Source: JAJDNH01 sp964552395
GTDB lineage: Bacteria; Acidobacteriota; Thermoanaerobaculia; Thermoanaerobaculales; Sulfomarinibacteraceae
DNA: 64,000 nt
Direction of reading: 5' to 3'
Assembly: GCA_964552395.1 (NCBI GenBank)
Contig: CAZKGM010000004.1
Location: 110,092 to 174,091, forward strand
Shown: piece after piece, positions 1 to 7,485 of the stretch
Position numbering within the stretch: position 1 is the stretch's first letter
How the letters are laid out: each line of letters begins with the position of its first letter
Program-made: the position numbers and the translations under genes
Notes under the pieces: model-generated
The model's database searches: none
Seen by the model: only the letters and a program-made list of their open reading frames with translations
What the model was told of the DNA's origin: nothing

Positions 1-1
1 C

Positions 2-31
2 CTCGTCAGTGCGGTCCTGGAAGGTTTCTAG
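2..31 (+). CDS. C-terminal end of an upstream gene (partial)
   Basis: The first bases can be read as the last nine codons of an open frame (LVSAVLEGF) ending at a TAG at 29-31, just before kdsC. The frame is open to the window edge, and a stop 12 nt before the next start suits an operon. In many genomes the neighbour of kdsC is another KDO-synthesis gene, but nothing here identifies the product. Confidence 0.3.
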   Translation, partial: LVSAVLEGF

Positions 32-43
32 GAGCGTGTGTCC

Positions 44-619
44 ATGACCAGCCACCTGCCCGCCATGCTACGCCGCCAGGTCGAGCCGATCCGGCTCTTC
101 GTGACCGATGTGGACGGCGTTCTCACCGACGGGACACTGCTGTACACCGAGTCCGGAGAGAGCTGCAAGCGGTTCTGCGTCCGTGACGGCTTGGGCCTAC
201 ACCTGCTCCGCCGGGCTGGCCTCGCAGTGGGCATCATATCGGGCCGGCGGAGCGATGCGGTTGCGAGCCGATGCAGGGAGCTGGGCATCAGAGACGAGAT
301 GGTCATCCAGGGTTCGCGTGACAAGGCCGGTGATTTGGAGCTCCTTGAGCAGCTCGTGGGTGTGGGGGACGACGGTGTGGCGGCGATGGGAGACGATCTG
401 CCGGACCTGCCGCTCCTGCAGCGAGTCGGTTTTGCGGCGTGCCCGGCGGACGCCGTTCCCGAGGTCGCTGCGGCCTGCCACCTGATCTGTGGCGCGAACG
501 GCGGCGCCGGAGCCGTTCGCGAAGTTGCGGAGCTGATCTTGAAGGCGCAGGGACGATGGCAGGAGCTGGTGGCACCGTGGCACGCCGGGCACGGAGACGG
601 CGGCAGCACTGACGAGTGA
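44..619 (+). CDS. kdsC: 3-deoxy-D-manno-octulosonate 8-phosphate phosphatase, KdsC family (HAD)
   Basis: Predicted to dephosphorylate KDO-8-phosphate in the cytoplasm, the step before CMP-KDO in LPS core synthesis. The 191-residue HAD protein has the nucleophile motif DVDGVLTDG near residue 22, then the family pattern FCVRDGLGLHLL, the IISGRRS segment, a lysine in SRDKAGD and the acidic GDDLPDLP motif; it lacks a cap domain, as expected of C0-type KdsC. The ATG at 44 is chosen because AGGAG at 30-34 lies 9 nt upstream; a GTG at 38 is in frame but only 3 nt from that site. It converges on thyX with a 7-nt gap. The gene implies an LPS-bearing diderm host. Identification is strong, although closely related HAD phosphatases could act on other sugar phosphates. 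Confidence 0.9.
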   Translation: MTSHLPAMLRRQVEPIRLFVTDVDGVLTDGTLLYTESGESCKRFCVRDGLGLHLLRRAGLAVGIISGRRSDAVASRCRELGIRDEMVIQGSRDKAGDLELLEQLVGVGDDGVAAMGDDLPDLPLLQRVGFAACPADAVPEVAAACHLICGANGGAGAVREVAELILKAQGRWQELVAPWHAGHGDGGSTDE

Positions 620-626
620 GTTGAGG

Positions 627-2219
627 TTACTCGCCGCGTGACTCGGAAGGGGCAACGCAGCCCGACGGCCGCTGCTCGGCGAGGTTGAGCTTCCACACCG
701 GGACGCCGCAGAAGCGGTCACCCTCAGGGCAGTAAGGGGTTCGTCCAGCGGCCTTGCGGACGGAGCACGGCGGCAGCAGGAAGCCGCCAAGCAGGGGGTC
801 GATTTCGGCGATTTGGGATGCCTGCTCCCAGGCGGCCCGCCGGATCTCGTCTTGGGCGTTCCAGCACAGTCTCATCCGCATCTTGTGATGGAGATGGAGG
901 AGATCGGCTGTTTCGATGAGGCGGACGGCTACGGCGTTGGGGTAGAGGTACAGGGCGAGCGCCGGGTCCGGTCCGTGGCGGCGCAGCCACGATGCGGCTT
1001 CCCAGGTGCGGCACATCTCGCTTTCGAACCGCCGTCGGAGCTCGTCGTCACGGAGGATCAGGGTCGGCGTGATGAAGTCGGGCTCGTCGTCGACGATCGC
1101 CGACAGGATGGGCCGGGCGCCGGGCATCATCCGGTGGCGCTGGTTCTGGCTGTCGGCGGTGTGGGAAACCTTGGTGGCGAACGTGAACGTGGCCTGGTGA
1201 AGAGCACGGCTGAGGGGGTCGAGCGTTCCGAGATTGAGCGTCTCGGCCAGCAGAGGGTTGAGCTGCGGGTCGAGGACGAGGCAGAGCGCCTCCTCGTCGG
1301 ACAGGGATGAGGAGGGGCGGCCGACGACCGCACGCACCGCGGCGGCCACGCGGCCACGCGCCCGGCGGGCTCCGTCAAGGAGCCGCGACGACAGCGGGCC
1401 GAGGCTCTGGTCGAACTCGCGCCGATAGGCGGCCGCCGCGCCCGGATCTCCGTTGTTTTCGGCCAGCCACGATGCCACCGGAAGAGAGGGAAGAGGTTGC
1501 TCGAGGACGGCGGCGAAATCGGGATCGACCGCGAGCAAGGCCTCGACCAGAGCATTTGCCAGACGGCTCAGCTCGTCGGGGACATCCGGATGGGCGCAGG
1601 CTCGTCGGTAGCGCAGCAGGGTCAGCGCGGAGACTGTGTGGTGGAGATGGGCGGTGGTCGCCAGCGGCAGGACGTAGCGGGCCACTTCCTGCGCCCGTCG
1701 GCGCTTCCTCGTTGCCAGGCGCTTGGCGTGGGCGGGGCGTTTCAGGGTGGGGAAGGAGCGCAGGATCTCCGCCTCGACTGCCGGCTCCAGGAGGGTTGTG
1801 AGCTTGCGGTAGGCGGCGTGTGAGGCATCGACTGCCGCAGAGAAGCGGTCCCTGGCCTCGCCCGCGAGGGCCGGTGGGACATAGACGGAATCGCGATCCA
1901 CGGTCACGTAGCGCTGCGACACCTGCTCGGAGTTGTAGAACTGGTGCGAGTGCAGGAAGCTCCAGAGGGTGAGACGGCTCACCCCCTCGATGATGAACTG
2001 AAAGTGGGCGTGCTGGTACGTCGTATGGTGACCGGCCTCGAAGATCGAACGTGCGATTCGCTCCCGCGCTTCCCTGGTTCGCCGTTGCCTCTCCGGATCC
2101 TCGAGGTGCTCGCCGGCAGCCATCTCCGCAGTCACGGCTTGCTTGGAGTAGCAGCTGCGCGCCGCCGCCACCACATTGTCGAACGGTCGCAGGTGCGCGT
2201 TGACGAGGCGGACTCTCAT
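627..2219 (-). CDS. thyX: Long, duplicated FAD-dependent thymidylate synthase (ThyX)
   Basis: Predicted flavin-dependent thymidylate synthase making dTMP from dUMP with methylene-tetrahydrofolate. The protein is 530 residues, about twice a usual ThyX of 210-250, and looks like two ThyX-like halves. The signature RHRxxSxNExSxRY is split between them. The first half has FYNSEQVSQRYV near residue 95, keeping the SxRY end but with SHQ where RHR should be. The second half has NQRHRMMPG near residue 373, keeping RHR but not the rest. Similar long ThyX proteins are known from chlamydiae, as I recall. The gene follows metG with a 51-nt gap on the same strand, probably one operon. The family call is firm. 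How the active sites are assembled is inference. Confidence 0.8.
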   Translation of the reverse strand: MRVRLVNAHLRPFDNVVAAARSCYSKQAVTAEMAAGEHLEDPERQRRTREARERIARSIFEAGHHTTYQHAHFQFIIEGVSRLTLWSFLHSHQFYNSEQVSQRYVTVDRDSVYVPPALAGEARDRFSAAVDASHAAYRKLTTLLEPAVEAEILRSFPTLKRPAHAKRLATRKRRRAQEVARYVLPLATTAHLHHTVSALTLLRYRRACAHPDVPDELSRLANALVEALLAVDPDFAAVLEQPLPSLPVASWLAENNGDPGAAAAYRREFDQSLGPLSSRLLDGARRARGRVAAAVRAVVGRPSSSLSDEEALCLVLDPQLNPLLAETLNLGTLDPLSRALHQATFTFATKVSHTADSQNQRHRMMPGARPILSAIVDDEPDFITPTLILRDDELRRRFESEMCRTWEAASWLRRHGPDPALALYLYPNAVAVRLIETADLLHLHHKMRMRLCWNAQDEIRRAAWEQASQIAEIDPLLGGFLLPPCSVRKAAGRTPYCPEGDRFCGVPVWKLNLAEQRPSGCVAPSESRGE

Positions 2220-2270
2220 GGGCTCACGGGTAGCAACAGCTTCTGACGAGCTCTCATTTCGTGGCCGACG

Positions 2271-4199
2271 TCACCGCACCCGTGTGCCCGCGGGGACCTC
2301 TCCGTCGGGGTTGAGCAGGAAGGGCTCGCCGTCCACCGACGCCGCCAGCACCATGCCCTGTGACTCCACGCCCATCAGCCTGGCCGGCTTGAGGTTGGCG
2401 ACGATCACGACGCGCCGGCCCACCAGGTCCTCCGCCGAGTAGCGGCCGGCGATGCCGGCGACGATCTGGCGCGGTTGGGCCTCCGCCAGGTCCACCAACA
2501 TGCGCACCAGCTTCCTCGACTTTGGGACCTGCTCGGCCTCCATGACGACGCCCACGATGAGGTCGGTTCGGCCGAACTCATCGATCGTGATTTGCTGGGC
2601 CTCAGGCTCTCCACCTGTGTCGTCGGGGGAGCGGGTCGGCGTGGTCTCGTCGTCCATCTTCAACTCCTTGAGGTAGGCCGAAACATCGAGTCGCGGGAAC
2701 AAGGGCTCGGTTTCACCGAGGGAGGACCCCTGGGCGAGAAGGCCCCAGCCGGCGGCCTCTTCGACGGCTGCAGCGTCGTCGTCGACGCCCAGCTGGCGGC
2801 GTAGCTTCCGAGCCACCCCTGGCATGAACGGCGTGATCAGCACCGAGGTGACGCGAAGCGCCTCCAGCGATGTCCCGAGGACTTCCTCGAGCTCGCTGTG
2901 CGCGGGCTGACCTTGTGTGGCGAGTGACCAGGGTTGGCGTTCCTGGAGGTACCCGTTGACGACGCCCAGCAGCTGCCACGCCGCTTCCAGCGCTCGGTGT
3001 GGTTCGAGCGCGTCCATAGCGCGGCGGTAGGCGTTGGTCGACCCCATCGCGGCCTCTGCCACGACCGTGCCTCCATGCGCCGAGGGCACGTTGCCTCCAA
3101 GGTAGCGGGTTGCCATCGCGAGCGTCCTCGATGCTGTGTTGCCGAGGTGGTTGGCGAGATCGGCGTTGTACCTCTCGGCGAACGCCTCGTCGGAGAAGGA
3201 GGCGTCCTGCCCGAAGCTCATCTCGCGTGCCAGGAAGTATCGCAGCGGGTCCGGGCCGAAGCGCTCGAGGATGTGGTCCGGACGCACCACGTTGCCGAGC
3301 GACTTCGACATCTTGGCCTCGTCTCGCATCCACCAGCCGTGGCCGAAGATCGTCTTCGGAAGAGGAAGACCTGCCGACATCAGGAACGCCGGCCAATACA
3401 CACAGTGAAAGCGCAGGATGTCCTTGCCGACCAGATGGACGTCGGCCGGCCAGAACTCGCGGTAGAGCTCGTCGTGCTCGCCGCCGAAGCCGAGCGCCGA
3501 GATGTAGTTGGTCAACGCGTCCAGCCACACGTACACGACATGGGCTGGATCCGTCGGATACGGTACTCCCCAGCGCAACGAGGTCCGGGAGATCGAGAGG
3601 TCCCGCAGCCCCCCCTCGACGAATCGCACAACTTCGTTGAAGCGAGTCTCCGGTCGGATACACCCCGGGTTGGCGCGGTACCAGTCGAGCAGGGGCTGCT
3701 GGTACGCCGAGAGCCTGAAGAAGTAGCTCGGCTCGGAGAGGAGCTCGACCGGATGGCCTTGGTCGGGACAGCGGCCGTCGACGAGCTGGGACTCCGGGAA
3801 GAACCCCTCGCAACCCGCGCAGTACCAGCCGGTGTAGTTGTCAAGGTAGATGTCGCCAGCGGCGGTGATGCGCCTGACGATCTCGGCCACCGCCCGTTGG
3901 TGCCGGCTCTCCGTGGTGCGGATGAAGTCATCGTGAGAGATCTCGAGGTCGGTCCACCATCGGTGATACCTGGCGACCACCCGGTCGGCGAGGGCGATCG
4001 GCTCCACCCCCTGCTCGCGCGCGGCCCGCTCGATTTTCTGCCCGTGCTCGTCGGTGCCAGTGAGGAAGCGGACCGAGCGGCCGCACAGGCGCTGGTAGCG
4101 TGCGATGACATCCGCCATGACGGTGGTGTAGATGTGGCCGATATGGGGCAGATCGTTGACGTAGTAGATCGGAGTGGTGATGTAGAAGCTCTCGGACAC
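2271..4199 (-). CDS. metG: Methionyl-tRNA synthetase with C-terminal tRNA-binding domain
   Basis: Charges tRNA-Met in the cytoplasm. This class I synthetase has a HIGH-type motif PHIGHIYT near residue 18, a connective zinc-knuckle region with CAGC and a second CPDQGH element near residues 125-145, and the KMSKS loop AKMSKSLGN near residue 297. The last ~110 residues, starting around ITIDEFGRTDL, form an EMAP/Trbp111-type OB-fold tRNA-binding domain, giving 642 residues. I chose the GTG at 4199 because GGGAGGA lies 4-5 nt before it; an upstream in-frame GTG at 4214 lacks such a site. A sigma70-like promoter sits about 30 nt upstream, and thyX follows downstream. Confidence 0.95.
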   Translation of the reverse strand: MSESFYITTPIYYVNDLPHIGHIYTTVMADVIARYQRLCGRSVRFLTGTDEHGQKIERAAREQGVEPIALADRVVARYHRWWTDLEISHDDFIRTTESRHQRAVAEIVRRITAAGDIYLDNYTGWYCAGCEGFFPESQLVDGRCPDQGHPVELLSEPSYFFRLSAYQQPLLDWYRANPGCIRPETRFNEVVRFVEGGLRDLSISRTSLRWGVPYPTDPAHVVYVWLDALTNYISALGFGGEHDELYREFWPADVHLVGKDILRFHCVYWPAFLMSAGLPLPKTIFGHGWWMRDEAKMSKSLGNVVRPDHILERFGPDPLRYFLAREMSFGQDASFSDEAFAERYNADLANHLGNTASRTLAMATRYLGGNVPSAHGGTVVAEAAMGSTNAYRRAMDALEPHRALEAAWQLLGVVNGYLQERQPWSLATQGQPAHSELEEVLGTSLEALRVTSVLITPFMPGVARKLRRQLGVDDDAAAVEEAAGWGLLAQGSSLGETEPLFPRLDVSAYLKELKMDDETTPTRSPDDTGGEPEAQQITIDEFGRTDLIVGVVMEAEQVPKSRKLVRMLVDLAEAQPRQIVAGIAGRYSAEDLVGRRVVIVANLKPARLMGVESQGMVLAASVDGEPFLLNPDGEVPAGTRVR

Positions 4200-4229
4200 G
4201 TTTCCTCCCGGCACGCGCTCGGAGGGGAA

Positions 4230-4257
4230 AGGATAGCACCGGTCGTCTATAATTCAA
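4230..4257 (-). promoter_or_regulatory. Sigma70-like promoter for metG-thyX
   Basis: On the minus strand, TTGAAT (4257-4252) and TATCCT (4235-4230) are separated by 16 nt. The start predicted from this gives a leader of about 24 nt before the GTG of metG. The -35 hexamer overlaps a TATAAT on the opposite strand, so the two divergent promoters share DNA. Confidence 0.5.
4248..4253 (+). promoter_or_regulatory. TATAAT -10 element for the 40-codon ORF and pseudokinase
   Basis: A perfect TATAAT lies 8 nt before the ATG at 4262, so transcription would start at or within 1-2 nt of that codon. No good -35 hexamer is seen. It overlaps the -35 of the divergent metG promoter. Confidence 0.45.
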
Positions 4258-4261
4258 TCAG

Positions 4262-4384
4262 ATGCCGATTCTTCAGCGGGGGCTGATGCGCCGCAGCATG
4301 GAGCCTGACTCGACAGGGCTCCGAGGGCTTCCTTGCCGGAACGCGACGCAACGGTACTTCGAAACAGCACGGGGGCAGCCGTGA
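4262..4384 (+). CDS. Candidate 40-residue leader ORF ahead of the pseudokinase
   Basis: This short frame starts with an ATG 8 nt after a perfect TATAAT and encodes 40 residues (begins MPILQRGLMRRSM, ends TARGQP). Its TGA overlaps the GTG start of the next gene as GTGA, an arrangement typical of translational coupling. The peptide is arginine-rich with one cysteine and has no recognised domain. It may be a real micro-protein, or a leader whose translation delivers ribosomes to the pseudokinase start, which has only a weak ribosome site of its own. No homology information is available, so the call rests on position alone. Confidence 0.4.
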   Translation: MPILQRGLMRRSMEPDSTGLRGLPCRNATQRYFETARGQP

Positions 4385-6921
4385 CCGAACCTAGAAAGAT
4401 CATTGAGGAGCTCCAGATCAAGCAGGTGATCAAGGTGGCTCCGCAGACAACCGTATTCCGAGCGTTCGACCCGGCCCGTGAGCGGGAGGTTGCGCTCAAG
4501 CTGCTGAACCCGGTCGGAGGTGGTGGCACCGAGGCGGCCTGTGAGGCGTTTCTGAGCTTCGCCGGTCGTCTGCAGCAGCTGGCGCTCGGAGGTGTCCCCG
4601 AGGTGCTCGACTTCGGGTTTACACCCGACAATAGGGCATTCCTGGAGACAGGGCTGGTGTCGGGCGTCGGCCTCATGGAACGGGCCGAGGCCGCGCCGGA
4701 GACCGTGCTCCGAACGCTGGCGGCGGTCGCCCGAGCGGCCGGTACGCTTGCCGATGCGGGTCTGGTTCACCACAACCTCTCATCCGACAATCTCCTGGTT
4801 GCCGAGGACGATCCGGAGATCGTCTGGCTCCTGGGTCTGGGCTCGGCCGCATTCCTGGGCGCCGAGGGCACCGGCGCGCTCCTCGGACACTCGCCGGAGT
4901 GGGAGACCTTTGCCGCGCCGGAGAGTTTCGAGCCGGAGTTGTCCGGCGGTAAGTTGGGTTGGCCGGCTGATCTCTACTCGACTGCTCTGATCGCCTGCCA
5001 GGTGCTCGGCGCCGACGTCGGCTCCCTCGGGTCCCCGGCGCCGTCGGTCCGACTGCCCGCCGAACTCAGGAAGGCCCTGACAGGAGCCACCGACCTGGAG
5101 CGGGCACTGTCGGTTGCACTTCGGCGCGCGCCCGAGGAGCGAACGTTGAGCTTGGGTCTTCTTGCTGCGGCACTTGAAGGTGCGGGGGCCGCTGGGGGAG
5201 TGGTGCCTGCTGGGGTGGGAGGCGCTGCCGAGGGCACGACGGAGTCGTCGCCCGCGGATGCAGGTGCAACGATGCTGATGGAGATAGTGCCCGAGGATCT
5301 GCCGGTCGCGGACGAAGGCCCGATTGACGAGGCGGAACCCGCAGCTGGCGAGACGCCCACCGTGTCCCTTGGTCCAAACGACACCCACCCGGCGGGCAAG
5401 AAGCCGACGGAGGAGCACGCGGCCCCGCCGACGCAGGTGATGCCGTTGCCAGAGCTTCCTGCTCGGCCGCCCTCGGTGGTGCCGCCAGGGGAGTCGCCAG
5501 CCGTCCCCGAAGTGGCGCTGAAAGCGCCTTCTCCACCCCTCCAGCCGCCGGTACCGAGCCGGGCTCCTGCAACCGCGCCGGAGGTCGCGGCGAAGCAAGC
5601 TGCCCGCCCCTCCGACAAGGCCAAGAAGACCGGTCGCCGTTCGTCCGTGCCACCGATGGCGCTCGCGGCTGCCGGGGGTCTCCTGGTTATGCTGGCCGTG
5701 ATCGTCGTACTGTTCATGCGGGCGGGCGCCCGAGGCGAGAGCCCCTCGCAGTCAATGCCGGTTGTGGTGATCGAGCCGACAGCGGTACCGGTCCAGCCGA
5801 CGCCCGAACTGGTGGAGGAAGAGGGAGCGGCGATGGACTCTCGGCTGGTGGCGGCGCGATCCGCTCTCGGCGCGGGAGATGCCGCCGGGGCGCGCAAGGC
5901 GCTGGCCGAGCTGAGCCCTGACGACGAGGCGAGTCTCTCTGACGATGAGCGTGCGGAGCTCGAGGATATTCGTGCCCAGCTTGAGGGCGCCGGTACCGAG
6001 CAGGCCATCGGCCAGCTGGAGCGCGGCTTCAGGGTGGGGAGCATCCAGAGCCTGCGGCGGGGGGTTGACGTGCTGTCCGAGCTGCCCGCGGCCGAGGTGC
6101 GCAGTCGGCGAGGCTTGGCCGACCAGCTCGCGAAGGCGCGGCGAGTCCTGCAAGCGCACACCTTGATGTGGCGGGCTCGTAAAGCTGGGGACCACCTTCA
6201 GGTCCTCGAAAGGTCTGGTACGCTCATGGAGCTCGCGCCCAAGTACAGCGGTTCAATCAAGCTGCGAGAGGAAGCGGCATCGGCCGTCGAGAAGGACGCC
6301 GAAGCGGCCTTGGGCCGGCGTGAGTTCAATCGTGCCATCGGCCTGTTGAATGCCGAGCAGCGTTACTGGCCGAGCCGCAAGGGCTTGGCCGAGCGGATCG
6401 CCCGGGTCAAGGCGGCGGCCGAGAAGGAGGGCCGTCTGGCCGCCGCTCTCAATCGCGCTGCTGCGGCCCTTGCGGCGAGCCGGCCCGAGGAGGGGCTCAA
6501 TGCCCTGGGAGCTGTACGTCCAGACGCCTCCTATGCAGTCCGGTTCGCCGACATGAAGAATCACCTCCAGCAGAAGCTGGAAGAGATGGACGCTCAGCCG
6601 CCGAAGGTGAGTATCGAGGGGGATGTCCGGCTTCGCTACCGGAAGAACGAGCCGCTGAAGATTCCGCTGACGGTGACCGACGACTACCGTGTAGAGCAGG
6701 TCAAGGTCATGATGCGCACCAAGGCGAAGCCTGCTTATCGGGCCCTGACTCTCAAGGCCAAGACGAGCTCGCAGTTCGTCTTTGACCTCACGCCCGCTCT
6801 CCACCAGAACGAGACGGTCGAGTTCTACGTGATCGCAACCGACCGGTCCGGTCATACGGGTCTTCTCGGGTCACCTAGCCAGCCGCTCGAGGTGACGCGG
6901 AAGAAGTGGTACCAGCGCTAG
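4381..6921 (+). CDS. Transmembrane protein pseudokinase with extracytoplasmic helical and beta domain
   Basis: An 846-residue membrane protein. Residues ~10-270 form a Hanks-type Ser/Thr kinase fold: the VAIK lysine is kept (REVALKLL, K40), but the HRD motif reads VHHNLSSDN, so the catalytic Asp is Asn, and the DFG segment reads GLGS. It is therefore probably a non-catalytic pseudokinase. A Pro/Ala-rich linker runs to ~420, then one transmembrane helix (~425-450, MALAAAGGLLVMLAVIVV). Outside lies a charged, TPR-like helical region (~480-720) and a C-terminal beta-sandwich-like domain (~725-846) ending in KKWYQR. The GTG at 4381 is preferred; a TTG at 4333 is in frame but would ignore the overlapping 40-codon ORF. 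The partners it might scaffold are unknown. Confidence 0.65.
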   Translation: MTEPRKIIEELQIKQVIKVAPQTTVFRAFDPAREREVALKLLNPVGGGGTEAACEAFLSFAGRLQQLALGGVPEVLDFGFTPDNRAFLETGLVSGVGLMERAEAAPETVLRTLAAVARAAGTLADAGLVHHNLSSDNLLVAEDDPEIVWLLGLGSAAFLGAEGTGALLGHSPEWETFAAPESFEPELSGGKLGWPADLYSTALIACQVLGADVGSLGSPAPSVRLPAELRKALTGATDLERALSVALRRAPEERTLSLGLLAAALEGAGAAGGVVPAGVGGAAEGTTESSPADAGATMLMEIVPEDLPVADEGPIDEAEPAAGETPTVSLGPNDTHPAGKKPTEEHAAPPTQVMPLPELPARPPSVVPPGESPAVPEVALKAPSPPLQPPVPSRAPATAPEVAAKQAARPSDKAKKTGRRSSVPPMALAAAGGLLVMLAVIVVLFMRAGARGESPSQSMPVVVIEPTAVPVQPTPELVEEEGAAMDSRLVAARSALGAGDAAGARKALAELSPDDEASLSDDERAELEDIRAQLEGAGTEQAIGQLERGFRVGSIQSLRRGVDVLSELPAAEVRSRRGLADQLAKARRVLQAHTLMWRARKAGDHLQVLERSGTLMELAPKYSGSIKLREEAASAVEKDAEAALGRREFNRAIGLLNAEQRYWPSRKGLAERIARVKAAAEKEGRLAAALNRAAAALAASRPEEGLNALGAVRPDASYAVRFADMKNHLQQKLEEMDAQPPKVSIEGDVRLRYRKNEPLKIPLTVTDDYRVEQVKVMMRTKAKPAYRALTLKAKTSSQFVFDLTPALHQNETVEFYVIATDRSGHTGLLGSPSQPLEVTRKKWYQR

Positions 6922-7233
6922 GGATTCGCCGCGCGAATCGCAAGTGAAGAAAGGGACGCCCGGTTCAGAAGTGCGTTCCTGCTGACCTCTTTCCTATGCT
7001 CTTTTCGGGCGGGCGGACCCTCCTTACCTCCTTACCTCCTCACTTTCTTACTTCCTTACTTTCTCACCTCACGGTATGTCTCGGGCAATCCTGAGACGTT
7101 TGCGGCTGCCAAACAGCGGCAATCGACACGGTGGACGGGAGGCCGGAGGCTGGGCAGGATTTATTTGGACTGGGGCTCAAAATCGACAGCGAAATGGTCT
7201 ATGATCCATCAGCTGAGGGGGGATTGCGAGGCG
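6922..7233. other. Intergenic region between the pseudokinase and feoA
   Basis: About 312 bases with no convincing gene. It holds the octanucleotide tandem array at 7020-7067 and, further on, a TATGAT at 7200-7205 that could be the -10 of feoA. I looked for a Fur or DtxR-type operator ahead of feoA and found none that was convincing. Confidence 0.6.
7020..7067. repeat. Tandem octanucleotide repeat, six units
   Basis: Six consecutive 8-bp units of consensus YTYCTYAC fill this stretch: two CTCCTTAC, then CTCCTCAC, TTTCTTAC, TTCCTTAC and TTTCTCAC. A degenerate seventh follows. The strand is almost purely pyrimidine, unlike the GC-balanced surroundings. Confidence 0.75.
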
Positions 7234-7485
7234 ATGATGACCCTGGAGAACGCACATCTGCAGCAGCCGGCGCGGGTGGTCGAGCTCACCGGCGGGATGG
7301 GCGTCCGCAGCCACCTCAACACGCTCGGAATTCACGTCGGCGACACCCTCCGTGTTGTCGAGAGAGCACCATTCAAGGGCCCGGTGCTGATCGAGGTGCA
7401 CGGGACTCGTGTGGCACTGGGACGTGGCGTGGCGCGAAAGGTGACGGTCGACCACGATGCGGTTTGTCCTGGCCGGACAGCCTAA
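7234..7485 (+). CDS. feoA: Ferrous iron transport protein A (FeoA)
   Basis: A small cytoplasmic SH3-like protein that partners FeoB in Fe(II) uptake. The 83 residues include the family core VVELTGGMGVRSHLNTLGIHVGD, abbreviated here as the TGG..V..HL..LGI..GD pattern, and a basic C-terminal strand GRGVARKVTV. Start choice is between ATGs at 7234 and 7237, both served by a G-rich ribosome site at 7215-7222 or GAGG at 7228; an upstream ATG at 7201 is also in frame. It overlaps feoB by 29 nt, so the two are translated from one mRNA. Confidence 0.85.
   Translation: MMTLENAHLQQPARVVELTGGMGVRSHLNTLGIHVGDTLRVVERAPFKGPVLIEVHGTRVALGRGVARKVTVDHDAVCPGRTA

Noticed and set aside
2713..3813. 366-codon minus-strand frame inside metG
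   Set aside because: It is an alternative frame of metG with arginine-rich, low-complexity translation. MetG is unambiguous.
7020..7067. CRISPR array
   Set aside because: Units are only 8 bp and contiguous with no spacers; no cas genes in the window.
7100..7233. Fur or DtxR operator before feoA
   Set aside because: No palindrome resembling either consensus is present near the possible -10.
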